From contig JADGEQ010000009.1 of the NCBI GenBank assembly GCA_016744295.1, positions 120,250 to 184,249 of the forward strand: a stretch of DNA of 64,000 nt, read 5' to 3'. The notes below the pieces were generated by a model. That model saw only the letters and a program-made list of their open reading frames with translations. It searched no databases and was not told the DNA's origin. Shown here piece after piece: positions 8,303 to 17,061 of the stretch. This DNA comes from Desulfobacteraceae bacterium. GTDB taxonomy: Bacteria > Desulfobacterota > Desulfobacteria > Desulfobacterales > Desulfobacteraceae. The stretch's first letter is position 1; each line of letters begins with the position of its first letter. Both the position numbers and the translations under genes were made by a program.

Positions 8303-9604
8303 TTACCCACAACCCCCCAAAGCGTCGGTGATTTTTTCTTCAATGCCATACAACCACTGACTGCCGGTTGCAGCCTCCTTGGAATCCAGATTCTGGATAA
8401 CAAAGATATAGCGTTGTCCTCTTTTGGCAATCCCTGCTTCAATGGCCCTAACAAAAGACTCCCCCTCCCGGGTCATCTGATCTGAAGTCCGCTCCCTATT
8501 GAAAACATCTTCTGCTTTTTTAAGAATTTCAATGGCAGCATTATGCAAACGAATGCCAGGGGGCTCTTTGGAATCGGTTAGTTGAGGGCTAGCTGGCTCA
8601 GCACTAGCTGGCTCAGTATTATTTGCCTTGGCTTTGTCTGCCCTGGCACCTGCACCGGCCAACAGGATTTCTTTTGAAACAATTAATTTTTCCCGAAAAA
8701 TTTTTAACCGCTTTATCCGTTCATCAATACAGTCGGCTAGATTTTGCTGCATTCCCAAAAGGAGTTCTTCGGATAAATAATCATGGACAAAAAGGGGCCG
8801 AACATGGTGATACCAGGCTTGTAATGAGATTAACCCGGCGATATAGGCAATATTGTTGTTCACAATTATGTCCACCTGGGTGTAGACTCCCACCCGCCGG
8901 GGAAGGGAAACGTTCTTGAATCCGCCCCCGAGAATCAGCCGGTCGTTTTTGGGTTCATTTTTCCTGATAATGGACCCGGCAGCCGTGATGCATCCGTATC
9001 CCATGCGAAGGGGTCCTACTAATCCTCCCTGGCCTCCCAAAAAAATGGGTCTCTGGTTGAGCATCACCCCCTGGTGGACATTGCCCATCATGGAGGCAGT
9101 GGCCTTGTCCTGATTTGGGGTATAATTAAAGTGGATAAAAGAGGACCCCACTTCAGAGTGATCCTTCCGGCTGGTGCCGCCGGCCATCAGGCAATCACAA
9201 AAATTAATAAGACTGCCCAGGGTAACAAAGGGAAAAAGAATGGTCTGCTTTAATCCCACGGTATGGGCGGCATTGGCCTCTTCTTCCAGAATGGTTCCCT
9301 TTCTTACATGGGCACCCGATCCAAAAACATTGTCTCCGGCAAATACAGCATCCTGGAAAAATCCGCCGTTAAGCCGGGTATTTTCTCCCACCAGCGTATT
9401 TTCAAGGGTGACCGGAGCCTCATATCCGATTCTGACATTGGGCAAAATTAAAGATCGTTTTCCGATTATCTTGGATCCGGCATACAGGGTAACCCCCTGC
9501 CCTGATATCCGGTCAAGGTTAACATCGTCACTAATATAAACCGAATCGGGATTGGGAATATCCACCCCTTTTTGAGCCAGCAGCGCCACTTTGTTATTTT
9601 TCAT
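8303..9604 (-). CDS. Left-handed beta-helix (GlmU C-terminal-like) protein
   Basis: 433-aa protein with hexapeptide repeats over about residues 15-230, such as YAGSKIIGKRSLILPNVRIG and GPLRMGYGCITAAGSIIRKN, forming an acetyltransferase-like left-handed beta-helix. The N-terminal uridylyltransferase fold of true GlmU is absent and the C-terminal half is helical. Annotated homologues are usually called UDP-N-acetylglucosamine pyrophosphorylase-like. Placement directly upstream of glmM supports a role in amino-sugar nucleotide metabolism, but activity is unproven. A linker near residue 330 contains a duplicated AEPAS unit. Confidence 0.8.
   Translation of the reverse strand: MKNNKVALLAQKGVDIPNPDSVYISDDVNLDRISGQGVTLYAGSKIIGKRSLILPNVRIGYEAPVTLENTLVGENTRLNGGFFQDAVFAGDNVFGSGAHVRKGTILEEEANAAHTVGLKQTILFPFVTLGSLINFCDCLMAGGTSRKDHSEVGSSFIHFNYTPNQDKATASMMGNVHQGVMLNQRPIFLGGQGGLVGPLRMGYGCITAAGSIIRKNEPKNDRLILGGGFKNVSLPRRVGVYTQVDIIVNNNIAYIAGLISLQAWYHHVRPLFVHDYLSEELLLGMQQNLADCIDERIKRLKIFREKLIVSKEILLAGAGARADKAKANNTEPASAEPASPQLTDSKEPPGIRLHNAAIEILKKAEDVFNRERTSDQMTREGESFVRAIEAGIAKRGQRYIFVIQNLDSKEAATGSQWLYGIEEKITDALGGCG
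8589..8616. repeat. Short in-frame direct repeat inside the beta-helix gene
   Basis: CTAGCTGGCTCAG occurs at 8589-8601 and again at 8604-8616, a 15-base period that duplicates five codons in a Pro/Ala-rich linker. It looks like replication slippage and keeps the frame. Confidence 0.7.
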
Positions 9605-9831
9605 GAATCCAGTATTAAATTTCTTAGGGTTTAATTGTCAAGGTTTTTTCCAACGGTGAATAATCCTTGACACAAATTTAATCGTTTGCTACCGAACGTT
9701 TGTATGCTAACCATTAAAATGGCACTGGTTTTAAGAATATCGGGTCTCTTTGATCAGAGGGCTTACAATAATTCGTGATCTGGAATCGTTAACCTGGATA
9801 TACCAATATTTATAATGATAATAGGCTTTAC

Positions 9832-10518
9832 ATGAATTCAATAAAAACAGCAATTGCAAAGGGACAAACCGCCCTGTCTGAATTTGGGTCCAAACACCTG
9901 CTCGGCTCTCTGGGTATCCCAATAACTCGGGAAATCCTGGTACAAAGTGCGGATGAAGCTGTGGCAGCAGCCGAAACCATTGGTTATCCCGTGGTTTTGA
10001 AGGCATGCTCCTGGGAGTTGATGCACAAGAGTGAACTGGGCTGTATTGAACTTAATCTCACAACTTGCCGGGCAGTTAACGAGGGTTACAAGAGAATCTG
10101 TGAAAAGATTCTAACCCCCATTGAGGGTATTCTGGTCCAGGAAATGGTGGCGGGTCAGCGGGAACTGGTTGCAGGTTTGAGCCGGGATCCCCAATTTGGT
10201 CCCTGTGTCATGCTGGGGTTTGGCGGCATCATGGCAGAAGTGATCAAGGACACGGTATTTCGGGTTGCCCCCTTTGACAACCTGGAAGCCCTTGATATGA
10301 TCAATGAGATGAAATCAAGGTCCATGCTGGATTCATTCCGGGGACAAAAAGAGGCTGATCTGGGTGCGATTTGTCAAATTCTCACCGGTATTGGTCAGCT
10401 GGGTCTGGCAGAAGAATCCATTGCAGAAATCGATATCAATCCCCTGATTATCTCACCCGACGGTAAAATCAAGGCTGTGGATGCCCTCATTATTTTAGGA
10501 AAAAAGAGTCCCCTATGA
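9832..10518 (+). CDS. ADP-forming acyl-CoA synthetase, ATP-grasp (beta) subunit
   Basis: ATP-grasp subunit of an ADP-forming acetate/acyl-CoA ligase, which conserves energy by making ATP from acyl-CoA. 228 aa, standard length. Recognisable blocks: LLGSLGIPITRE, IGYPVVLKACSWELMHKSELG (Lys and His of the ATP-grasp), GILVQEMVAGQRELVAGLSRDPQFGP and EIDINPLII. Its last four bases overlap the start of the alpha subunit, so the pair is translationally coupled. Acyl specificity cannot be read from the sequence. Confidence 0.92.
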   Translation: MNSIKTAIAKGQTALSEFGSKHLLGSLGIPITREILVQSADEAVAAAETIGYPVVLKACSWELMHKSELGCIELNLTTCRAVNEGYKRICEKILTPIEGILVQEMVAGQRELVAGLSRDPQFGPCVMLGFGGIMAEVIKDTVFRVAPFDNLEALDMINEMKSRSMLDSFRGQKEADLGAICQILTGIGQLGLAEESIAEIDINPLIISPDGKIKAVDALIILGKKSPL

Positions 10519-11981
10519 TCACTTCAATCAACCAAAGTCCGCTTTATCCCATCGCAAATCCAAAGAGCATTGTTTTTTTCGGTGCTTCCAATAATTATTC
10601 TGCCATGGGCACAAGTATCCTTAACGCCATTCTGTCCGACGGATTTGAAGGAACCCTCTATCCGGTTCATCCCCGGGAAAAAACGGTTTTAAATCTGCCG
10701 GCCTATGCCAGTGTTGATGACATACCAACCCTCCCGGATATGGCCTTTATTGTTCTGCCCACTAAAATTGTGGCCCAGACACTTAAAGCCATTGGAGAAA
10801 AAGGGATCCGTCATGCTGTGATTGTTTCGGCGGGTTTTAATGAAGTGGGTGGAAAGGGAGAAGAACGGCAAAAACAACTCCAGAAGATTGCCGGTCAATA
10901 CAATATCAGATTTACCGGCCCCAATTGTATTGGTGTGGTCAATTCACATTTACGGCTAAATGCCACCTTTCTGCCCTCCGAGGGCAAAACAGGTTTCATC
11001 GGCATGGCCTCCCAGAGCGGCAGTTTTATTACCCAGATGTTCAGCTATCTTAACAATCGGTACGGCCAGGGGTTCAGTACCGGCTTTAGTCTGGGAAATG
11101 AAGCCAATATTGACATGGTTGACTGTATCGAATACCTGGGCGCCTGCCCAAACACCCGTGTGATTGCCCTCTATATAGAATCCATACGCCAGGGGCAAAA
11201 ATTTATTGACATCGCCCGGAGGGTATCCCTCCACAAACCCATTGTCGCCTTTTATGTGGGCGGTTCCGAAACCGGCAAAAGAGCCTGTCTCTCCCACACA
11301 GGTTCCCTGGCAGGACCGGATCAGCTTTATAACGGTGTTTTCAGGCAAACCGGTATCATCCGTGCCTCTTCCATCGAAGAGTTGTTTGATTTTTGCTATG
11401 TACTGGGGTCTTGTCCCCTGCCTGTGGGCAACAAACTTATCATTCAAACCCATTCTGGTGGTCCGGGAGCTGCGGCGGCCGATGCCTGCGAACGGGCAGG
11501 TTGTGAACTGCCCCTGCCCTCCCCTGAAACCCTTGAAAAACTAGCCCCCTTCGTCCCCCATACCGGTAGCGCAAACAATCCCATTGATCTGACCTATACC
11601 AAGAATCCACTGGACTTTTTTCATGGAATTCCCAAGGTGCTGCTGGAGGAAAAAGGGGCCGACGGAATGCTGATATACTTTTTGGCCACAGCCGGAATGA
11701 TACACACCGCCCTGACCTCCATGGGAGTTCCCGATGATGAAATTGACACCCAGATCCAAAATATAGTGGACACCCAGTGCCAATCCATTGCAGCTTTGGT
11801 GAAAACCCATGGAAAACCCATTGTTGGCTTTTCATTTTTAACCCGGGAGAATCCTTTTGTTACATCACTTCAGGACAGAGGGGTTCCTGTGTTGCCTAGT
11901 CCGGAAAGGGCTGCCAAGGCCTTTGGTGCCATGGTAGACTATACCCGGCTCCGTAAAAAAATTAGTCAGCAGACAGACTAA
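10515..11981 (+). CDS. ADP-forming acyl-CoA synthetase, CoA-binding (alpha) subunit
   Basis: CoA-binding and ligase subunit, 488 aa. The N-terminal CoA-binding Rossmann domain starts with SIVFFGASNNYSAMGTSILN and continues to GPNCIGVVNS. The succinyl-CoA-synthetase-like domain holds the phospho-histidine motif SHTGSLAG near residue 259. A third flavodoxin-like domain with GGPGAAAADACERAG follows. ATGA overlap with the ATP-grasp gene. Together the two genes encode the split form of the enzyme found in anaerobes that ferment or oxidise organic acids. Confidence 0.92.
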   Translation: MITSINQSPLYPIANPKSIVFFGASNNYSAMGTSILNAILSDGFEGTLYPVHPREKTVLNLPAYASVDDIPTLPDMAFIVLPTKIVAQTLKAIGEKGIRHAVIVSAGFNEVGGKGEERQKQLQKIAGQYNIRFTGPNCIGVVNSHLRLNATFLPSEGKTGFIGMASQSGSFITQMFSYLNNRYGQGFSTGFSLGNEANIDMVDCIEYLGACPNTRVIALYIESIRQGQKFIDIARRVSLHKPIVAFYVGGSETGKRACLSHTGSLAGPDQLYNGVFRQTGIIRASSIEELFDFCYVLGSCPLPVGNKLIIQTHSGGPGAAAADACERAGCELPLPSPETLEKLAPFVPHTGSANNPIDLTYTKNPLDFFHGIPKVLLEEKGADGMLIYFLATAGMIHTALTSMGVPDDEIDTQIQNIVDTQCQSIAALVKTHGKPIVGFSFLTRENPFVTSLQDRGVPVLPSPERAAKAFGAMVDYTRLRKKISQQTD

Positions 11982-11991
11982 TTGTCTGCTG
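11967..11991 (+). terminator. Stem-loop at the end of the acyl-CoA synthetase operon
   Basis: CAGCAGACA (11967-11975) pairs perfectly with TGTCTGCTG (11983-11991) around a 7-base loop containing the TAA stop. T-rich sequence begins only about 10 bases later, so it may be a weak terminator or an RNA 3'-end stabiliser. Confidence 0.4.
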
Positions 11992-12010
11992 CAACGCCCA
12001 TGTTGTTTCT

Positions 12011-12775
12011 TTATTTTTTAACCTTTCCCACCGAGGCAATATAAATGGCAAATTCCTGTTCACCGTCAAGGCCGAGGAGCTCGTCCAGTTCTTCCTGATC
12101 ATAGGCTGCAATGGCGCAGGTTCCGGCAGCAATGGTTTCACAGGCAAGATAAAGATTCTGGCAGACATGCCCTGCATCCAGGGCAATTACCTTGTGAGCT
12201 GCAAGTCCATAGCGCCATTCCATCCGATAGGGAATGGCCGCCCAGATAAAGGTCACAGCTGATTTTCCCGGATAGGACTGACCCAAAGCGGCAATCACCA
12301 TCTTTTGTGCCAGCATCTCATCTGAAAATTCAAATACAAGCTGATGGGAAAGGGGCAGATACCGATACATACCGGCTTCAACGCCTTCAACATTGAAAAT
12401 TGCAAGATAGGTTTCAAGAGCATGACGGCATCCGGCAGAGGGAACATTTCGATGTGCATGTCCATGATTTACCTCTCCTTTAACTCCCTGGGTGCACCAG
12501 ACCAGATAGGCAAGTTCTTCCAGTGAAAGGGGTTGATCCAGATAAACCCGGTGGCTTTTTCTGCTACCAATGGCCCGGGTGAGATCTGCCAGAGGAATAT
12601 TTTTCCACAGTTCAGGGCCTGGAAGATCAACGCGTCTTGCGCCATCCGGGAAGTTTTTTTCAATGGGCGGCACAGGAATCCCCTGGTTTTGATCTGTAAA
12701 TCTGAAGTTGATTTTTTTCCTGATACTGTCTTTAAGAAAATAACGATACATTTGCAGCTGGTCTTTGTTCATCAC
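12011..12775 (-). CDS. SagB/ThcOx-type nitroreductase-family oxidoreductase
   Basis: FMN-dependent oxidoreductase of the SagB family, 254 aa. Blocks visible are RKSHRVYLDQPLSLEELAYLVWCTQG, RNVPSAGCRHALETYLAIFNVEG, GLYRYL-like GMYRYLPLSHQL, WAAIPYRMEWRYG and ALDAGHVCQNLYLACE. In azole-peptide clusters this family oxidises azolines to azoles, but stand-alone SagB proteins like this one are widespread and of unknown substrate. No precursor peptide or YcaO gene is nearby, so a peptide-modification role is not supported here. Confidence 0.88.
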   Translation of the reverse strand: MMNKDQLQMYRYFLKDSIRKKINFRFTDQNQGIPVPPIEKNFPDGARRVDLPGPELWKNIPLADLTRAIGSRKSHRVYLDQPLSLEELAYLVWCTQGVKGEVNHGHAHRNVPSAGCRHALETYLAIFNVEGVEAGMYRYLPLSHQLVFEFSDEMLAQKMVIAALGQSYPGKSAVTFIWAAIPYRMEWRYGLAAHKVIALDAGHVCQNLYLACETIAAGTCAIAAYDQEELDELLGLDGEQEFAIYIASVGKVKK

Positions 12776-12845
12776 ATGCCTCCTATAATGATACGGACAA
12801 ATTTATAGGTTTTACCCAGTGCCAGGACTTTAAAACATCAGTGAT

Positions 12846-13100
12846 TTATTTGACACCCAATTGAACCAAATCAAAATGCAGTTCCATTTCATTATAAACT
12901 TTGCCCTTCCGCCATTTTCCATTAAATTCAAGTGTTGGCACCACCCAGTCATCCCCTCCGTTTACCTCGATGATTTTTTGAACCGTCTTTTCCGGTTGTT
13001 CTTCTATTTCAATATATTCAAATTCAATCTGATTGTTTTTTAAATATTCAACTGTTTTTGTACAATGGGGGCACCATTTGGCAGCGTATATTTTCAGCAT
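12846..13100 (-). CDS. Glutaredoxin-like protein with CPHC motif
   Basis: 84-aa thioredoxin-fold redox protein. The active site CPHC is at residues 10-13 after a short beta strand (LKIYAAKWCPHC), and the cis-Pro segment WVVPTLEFNGKWRKG follows. CPHC is atypical compared with the usual glutaredoxin CPYC. Single gene; the 237 bases upstream are AT-rich with no further gene seen. Confidence 0.85.
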   Translation of the reverse strand: MLKIYAAKWCPHCTKTVEYLKNNQIEFEYIEIEEQPEKTVQKIIEVNGGDDWVVPTLEFNGKWRKGKVYNEMELHFDLVQLGVK

Positions 13101-13337
13101 AATAACCTCTTTAAAATATTTATAGGGAAACGATCAAGCCTATGTCCTGATGAAATCAGTATAGCATACTATTTTTTTAGGCAATGATAAATAAATCTTA
13201 CCCTCTGGTATTAAAACAACCATAAATTGACCATGTCGACTATTGTATGTATTCAGGGTATGGTGTAGGGATATTTTTCGGGCAAAGTAGATGTTGTCCT
13301 TTGTGTGACAGCTTAATTTAATTAAACGAGGTGAAGG

Positions 13338-13787
13338 ATGAAAGGTTCTGGTGTTTGGATAATTGCAATGGTGATAATTGTCGGTATGATGTTTTTTTCC
13401 TGTGCAGGACAGCAGCCGGAAAATTTAGGGGTGCAAAACAAACAATTAGCAGATTGTCCCTCCAAACCCAATTGTGTCAGCAGCCAGGCGGCTGATGAAG
13501 ATCATTTCACAGCCCCTTTGACCTATCAGGGGGATAAGATCGCTGCCATCAAACATCTGAAAAACGTCCTGGGGTCATTTGAAAATGCAACAATTGTCCT
13601 AGAAAAGGACAATTATCTCCATGTTGAATTTAAATCAGCCGTCATGGGCTTTGTCGATGACTTGGAGTTTTATTTTCCCGGGGAAAAAATCATCCACCTG
13701 CGGTCGGCCTCCCGGCTTGGGTATTCTGATTTCGGGGTTAACGCCAAGCGGGTGAATCAGCTGCGGGAGAGGTTTTCCGGCAAGTAA
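13338..13787 (+). CDS. DUF1499 family lipoprotein
   Basis: 149 aa with a lipoprotein signal: hydrophobic stretch at residues 6-20 and Cys22 in FFSCAG as the probable lipidation site. The remainder matches DUF1499: LADCPSKPNCVSSQA with its paired Cys, then VEFKSAVMGFVDDLEFYF and HLRSASRLGYSDFGVNAKRV. Function of the family is unknown. GAGGTGAAGG lies before the ATG. Confidence 0.87.
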   Translation: MKGSGVWIIAMVIIVGMMFFSCAGQQPENLGVQNKQLADCPSKPNCVSSQAADEDHFTAPLTYQGDKIAAIKHLKNVLGSFENATIVLEKDNYLHVEFKSAVMGFVDDLEFYFPGEKIIHLRSASRLGYSDFGVNAKRVNQLRERFSGK

Positions 13788-14031
13788 TGTTGGGCAAGCG
13801 GATCGCCAGCCAGACTATATTTCCCCTTTTAAATTTTCCCCATCAAAAAAAACAACAAGAGAGGCAAAATGATATGTTGATACCTTCTTTCAATGTCTTC
13901 GGTGTAAAAAGGTTTTCTGAAAAGGGTCCCCTTATGATAATATGCAAAAAAAGATCTTATCCCTTGGAATTTCAATAAAGTAACCCCCGGATATTGGTCC
14001 ACCTGATATCCCTGACAAAGAGGAGGGTACC

Positions 14032-14487
14032 ATGGAAATAAAAAGAATCCTCTGGCCCACTGATTTTTCCGGCAATTCCGAGAAGGCGCTTCCCTACTTA
14101 CAATCTCTGACAAAGCAATATGCAGCCCAGGTTCATGTGCTGTATGTTATCCAGGAGATAGCCCATCCTGAATCCTGGTATGACAATTTTGGCGCAGGCC
14201 ATATAGAGGCGCTGATAAAACTTTCGGAAAAATCCGCCAGACAACAATTGGATCAAGTTTGCCAACAATATATGGAAGGCTGTCCCCTATACGCAAAACA
14301 CATTGCGGTTGGGGATCCGGCCCAGGAAATCCTGAACTTTATTACAGCAAAAAAAATGGATCTGGTTGTCATGGCAACCCGTGGAGAAAAAGGACACTTC
14401 CAGTTTGGAAGTGTCTGCGAAAAAGTTATGAAGAATTCTCCTGTCCCAGTGATTACCATTCCCATTTTTCCCGATATTGCGGCCTGA
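14032..14487 (+). CDS. Universal stress protein (UspA fold)
   Basis: 151-aa cytosolic alpha/beta protein. It opens with MEIKRILWPTDFSGNSEKAL, the Usp strand plus Asp, and carries GDPAQEILNF, DLVVMATRGEKG and GSVCEKVMKNSPVPVITI. The G-rich nucleotide loop (RGEKG ... FGS) suggests ATP binding. AGGAGG lies just before the ATG. Usually induced under growth arrest (family knowledge). Confidence 0.93.
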   Translation: MEIKRILWPTDFSGNSEKALPYLQSLTKQYAAQVHVLYVIQEIAHPESWYDNFGAGHIEALIKLSEKSARQQLDQVCQQYMEGCPLYAKHIAVGDPAQEILNFITAKKMDLVVMATRGEKGHFQFGSVCEKVMKNSPVPVITIPIFPDIAA

Positions 14488-14580
14488 CGATCATCTGATT
14501 TCCATCAAACCTGTTGACACAATCTCCCGGATTGGTTAATTCGTGGCTTCTTTTTATTTTTACAGAACAGGGGTGTGTGC

Positions 14581-15138
14581 GTGGCATTAAAACCGACCAT
14601 TTACAAAATAAAAATTTCATTATCCGATATCGACACCAATCATTATGACAGTCTCGATTTAACCATTGCCCAGCACCCCTCTGAATCACGAGAGCGGATG
14701 ATGGCCAGGGTCCTGGCTTTCTGCATGAATGCCCGAGAAAACGTCTCCTTTACAAAAGGACTTTCCGCCGTGGAAGAACCTGATATCTGGTCCCGTACAT
14801 TGGATGATCGGCTCGACTTGTGGATTGACATTGGAGAACCGGCAGCGGACAGAATCAAAAAAGCAACCCGGCTTTCCCCTGTTGTCAAGGTGTATTCCTT
14901 TAACCTGAAATCAAATAGCTGGTGGGCAAAGGAACAGGCAAAGTTCAAAAACTTAAAGGTATCTGTTTTTCAATTTGACTGGAAAAACATACAGACATTG
15001 GCCGCTCTGGTGCAGCGGACCATGGATCTTTCCATCACCATTTCCGATAATATTGTCTACGTATCTGCTAAAAACGGAGAATGTGAGGTGTCTTGCCTGA
15101 CATTGCAGCCAACTGCGGTATCTCAGGAATACCATTAA
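14581..15138 (+). CDS. yaeQ: YaeQ family protein
   Basis: 185-aa protein with a PD-(D/E)XK nuclease-like fold (family knowledge); exact activity unresolved. It opens with LKPTIYKIKISLSD, the YaeQ hallmark, followed by HPSESRERMMARVLAF and LDLWIDIGEPAADRIKKA. I chose the GTG at 14581 because it follows AGGGG at about 7 bases and matches the usual N-terminus; an in-frame GTG at 14575 is also possible. Confidence 0.9.
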   Translation: MALKPTIYKIKISLSDIDTNHYDSLDLTIAQHPSESRERMMARVLAFCMNARENVSFTKGLSAVEEPDIWSRTLDDRLDLWIDIGEPAADRIKKATRLSPVVKVYSFNLKSNSWWAKEQAKFKNLKVSVFQFDWKNIQTLAALVQRTMDLSITISDNIVYVSAKNGECEVSCLTLQPTAVSQEYH

Positions 15139-15166
15139 AAATGACGGTGCCGGCAAGAGATATTTA

Positions 15167-15379
15167 TTGTTCCCCCTGTGTTTTGTGCTCAATGATTTGA
15201 AAAAATCTGAAAAATATTTTGAATGGTACAAGACCGTCTTTAAAGATGATGGGGGAGAACCCGTCCAGAAACTTTGCTGGTCTGTAAAGGATCTTGAAAA
15301 ACGCAAAAAGCTCTTTGATGAATCCCGTACCCTGCTGAATCAACTATCGCCGGATCTTAAACCTGGCATCCCCAGCTAG
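15167..15379 (+). CDS. Possible small protein or gene remnant behind yaeQ
   Basis: Open frame of 70 codons from a TTG at 15167. The frame is open from 15101, giving LRNTIKNDGAGKRYLLFPL before this point, but contains no ATG. The composition (YFEWYKTVF, LEKRKKLFDESRTLLNQL) looks protein-like, and the last 36 bases overlap the 3' end of rsgA on the other strand. No ribosome-binding site is evident. It may be a real protein with a rare start or the tail of a decayed gene; I do not recognise a family. Confidence 0.35.
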   Translation: MFPLCFVLNDLKKSEKYFEWYKTVFKDDGGEPVQKLCWSVKDLEKRKKLFDESRTLLNQLSPDLKPGIPS

Positions 15380-16291
15380 AATCTGGTCAAAAAGCTCCAG
15401 ATAGGTGGCATACCGTTCCCGGCTTATCCCGCCGCTTTCAACCAGTTTTGAAACAGCGCACCCGGGTTCCGTGCGGTGGCAACAATCCCTGAAATGGCAA
15501 TGGTCCTCCATGGCCGCTTCAAACCCCGGGAAAAATCCTGCCAGATCATCCGTTGAAATATCCACAAACCCGAACTCGTTGAAACCCGGGGTGTCCACAA
15601 GCTCTCCCCCGCCGGGAAGTGAGTGAAGGGTGGAAACCGTGGTGGTATTACACCCCCTGTTGCCGGCTGTAAACAATTCCCCAACCCGAAGATCCAGTGA
15701 GGGGCAAATGGCATTGAGCAGGCTGCTTTTGCCCACCCCTGTGATGCCCACAAAAAAACTTCTGACCCCCTGCCCCAGATACAAGGTTAAGGCATCAAGC
15801 CCCTCTCCTGTATTTGCGCTCACCACAAAGATATCCAGGATTTTCCCATAGACGGCGGTAAGATCTGCAACAAAGGGTTGTGCATCTTCAAGATCACATT
15901 TGTTGATCACCAGCACAGGCCTAAGCTCCGCCTCCCGTGCAGCAACAACGGCATGATCGATATACCCGGGTGTGGGCATGGGCATGGGGGATACCACTAT
16001 ACCCAGAACATCCAGATTGGCACCTACAATTCTAACACTGCCCCTCGAGTCCCTTCGGCAAAGTTTCGTTCGGCGCGGTAGCCGGGTGAGGCGATGGTTT
16101 TTCACGATCACGTTGTCACCCACCACATGACCTGCTCGTCGTTTCACCTTTACCATCCGCCGTTCCCCCGACTCGAACAAAATATCCACGGCAATCCCGT
16201 GATGGGCAACGATCATTCCCCTTTGATTTGGCCCTGAACCTGGGGACTCTTTTTTATCCTGTTCGCCAACACATTTTTTTTTAATCTTCAA
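15344..16291 (-). CDS. rsgA: Ribosome small subunit-dependent GTPase A
   Basis: Circularly permuted GTPase that checks late maturation of the 30S subunit. 315 aa with an N-terminal OB-fold. G motifs appear in the permuted order: G4 NKCD near residue 141, G1 GITGVGKSSLLN near residue 193, and G3 DTPGFNEFG near residue 239. The C-terminal zinc site is CHFRDCCHRTEPGC. All key residues are present. Confidence 0.95.
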   Translation of the reverse strand: MKIKKKCVGEQDKKESPGSGPNQRGMIVAHHGIAVDILFESGERRMVKVKRRAGHVVGDNVIVKNHRLTRLPRRTKLCRRDSRGSVRIVGANLDVLGIVVSPMPMPTPGYIDHAVVAAREAELRPVLVINKCDLEDAQPFVADLTAVYGKILDIFVVSANTGEGLDALTLYLGQGVRSFFVGITGVGKSSLLNAICPSLDLRVGELFTAGNRGCNTTTVSTLHSLPGGGELVDTPGFNEFGFVDISTDDLAGFFPGFEAAMEDHCHFRDCCHRTEPGCAVSKLVESGGISRERYATYLELFDQILAGDARFKIRR

Positions 16292-16437
16292 CAGCCAACG
16301 CTCCGCCTATAAAATATGGAAAATTTTCATCACCTCAGCATATTACCTTGGCAAGCCCCCAAAATCAACGAAGAATCGCTCGATAAATTTGTCTTCTTTG
16401 CCCATCCTCCATCTCATTAAGTGATCTGATAAACCAA

Positions 16438-16463
16438 TAATTGTGAATTTTTTTTCACAATTT
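16438..16463. promoter_or_regulatory. Palindrome of unknown role upstream of the PEP-CTERM remnant
   Basis: TAATTGTGAA and TTCACAATTTA flank a T-run at 16438-16463, giving a perfect 9-bp inverted repeat AATTGTGAA/TTCACAATT. It contains TGTGA/TCACA but with 8 bases between them instead of the 6 of a CRP site. It could be an operator or a plain stem-loop. Confidence 0.4.
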
Positions 16464-16561
16464 AGATAAAAATTGTTATGTTTTTCCTTAAACAAATCGC
16501 GGAAAGTGATTTAAAAAGTCGATTGATCAGTAAGAGAGCCGATATCATAGACTGGATGGCT

Positions 16562-16578
16562 TTGGTATATATTTTGCG
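16562..16578 (+). promoter_or_regulatory. Sigma-54-like promoter before the PEP-CTERM remnant
   Basis: TTGGTATATATTTTGCG has GG at 16564-16565 and GC at 16576-16577 with exactly 10 bases between, the -24/-12 layout. PEP-CTERM genes are often sigma-54 controlled through PrsK/PrsR (family knowledge), which makes the site credible despite weak flanks. Confidence 0.45.
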
Positions 16579-16603
16579 GGTTGACGCAAAGTGTGAAATA
16601 TAG

Positions 16604-16771
16604 GAAAATATTCACTCACTATATTCAGGAAATTATTGGTTGGTCGATGATATGAGCGGTGATGCATCTGGCGTTGGTACCAACCCGGTCCCCGAACCCG
16701 GCACAATTCTTCTTTTTGGTTTCGGTCTCGCAGGTCTTGCCGGTGTCAGCAGGAAGAGATTGGGAAAATAG
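16604..16771 (+). pseudogene. C-terminal remnant of a PEP-CTERM surface protein
   Basis: The open frame after the TAG at 16601 ends in a textbook PEP-CTERM sorting signal: VPEPGTILLFGFGLAGLAG followed by the basic tail VSRKRLGK and a stop at 16769-16771. Before it, YSGNYWLVDDMSGD resembles the end of a secreted domain. There is no signal peptide, the first ATG is at 16652 and no ribosome-binding site is seen, so the front of the gene is missing. Intact PEP-CTERM proteins are exported and processed by exosortase. Confidence 0.75.
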
Positions 16772-17061
16772 TTTCACCAAAGCAATACAGCACAGAGGGG
16801 CTGAACTTTTTTCAGGTTCTGAAACATAGAAATTGAAACGGTTCAGACCTTGATCCAGGCTTGATTGCAGCAGGGATTACCGAGAACAGATACGGTTTTG
16901 TGGCGGGGTATGGTGGTTTTGCTCCTGCCCCGCATATCGTGGGTGCTTTCGGTATCCTGGCGGTTTTACAACAGATACCAATGGTGTTTATGCCTGTTCC
17001 GGCCCAACTTGGACATTGGCAAACAGATACGATCTGAGAGTACAGACATCGTCTCTGTCGC
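16772..17061. other. Intergenic stretch, probable decayed coding sequence
   Basis: No intact gene. The plus strand shows protein-like fragments broken by stops, such as GVYACSGPTWTLANRYDL near 16980-17035, which may belong with the PEP-CTERM remnant. I cannot assign them to a family. Confidence 0.35.

Noticed and set aside
9667..9695. Sigma-70 promoter for the acyl-CoA synthetase genes
   Set aside because: TTGACA is present, but the sequence 17 bases later (TACCGA) is a poor -10, and the distance to the gene is over 130 bases.
12011..12775. SagB as part of an azole-peptide biosynthesis cluster
   Set aside because: No YcaO cyclodehydratase, precursor peptide or exporter lies nearby.
16438..16463. 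CRP-like site
   Set aside because: TGTGA and TCACA are 8 bases apart rather than 6, so I list it only as a palindrome.
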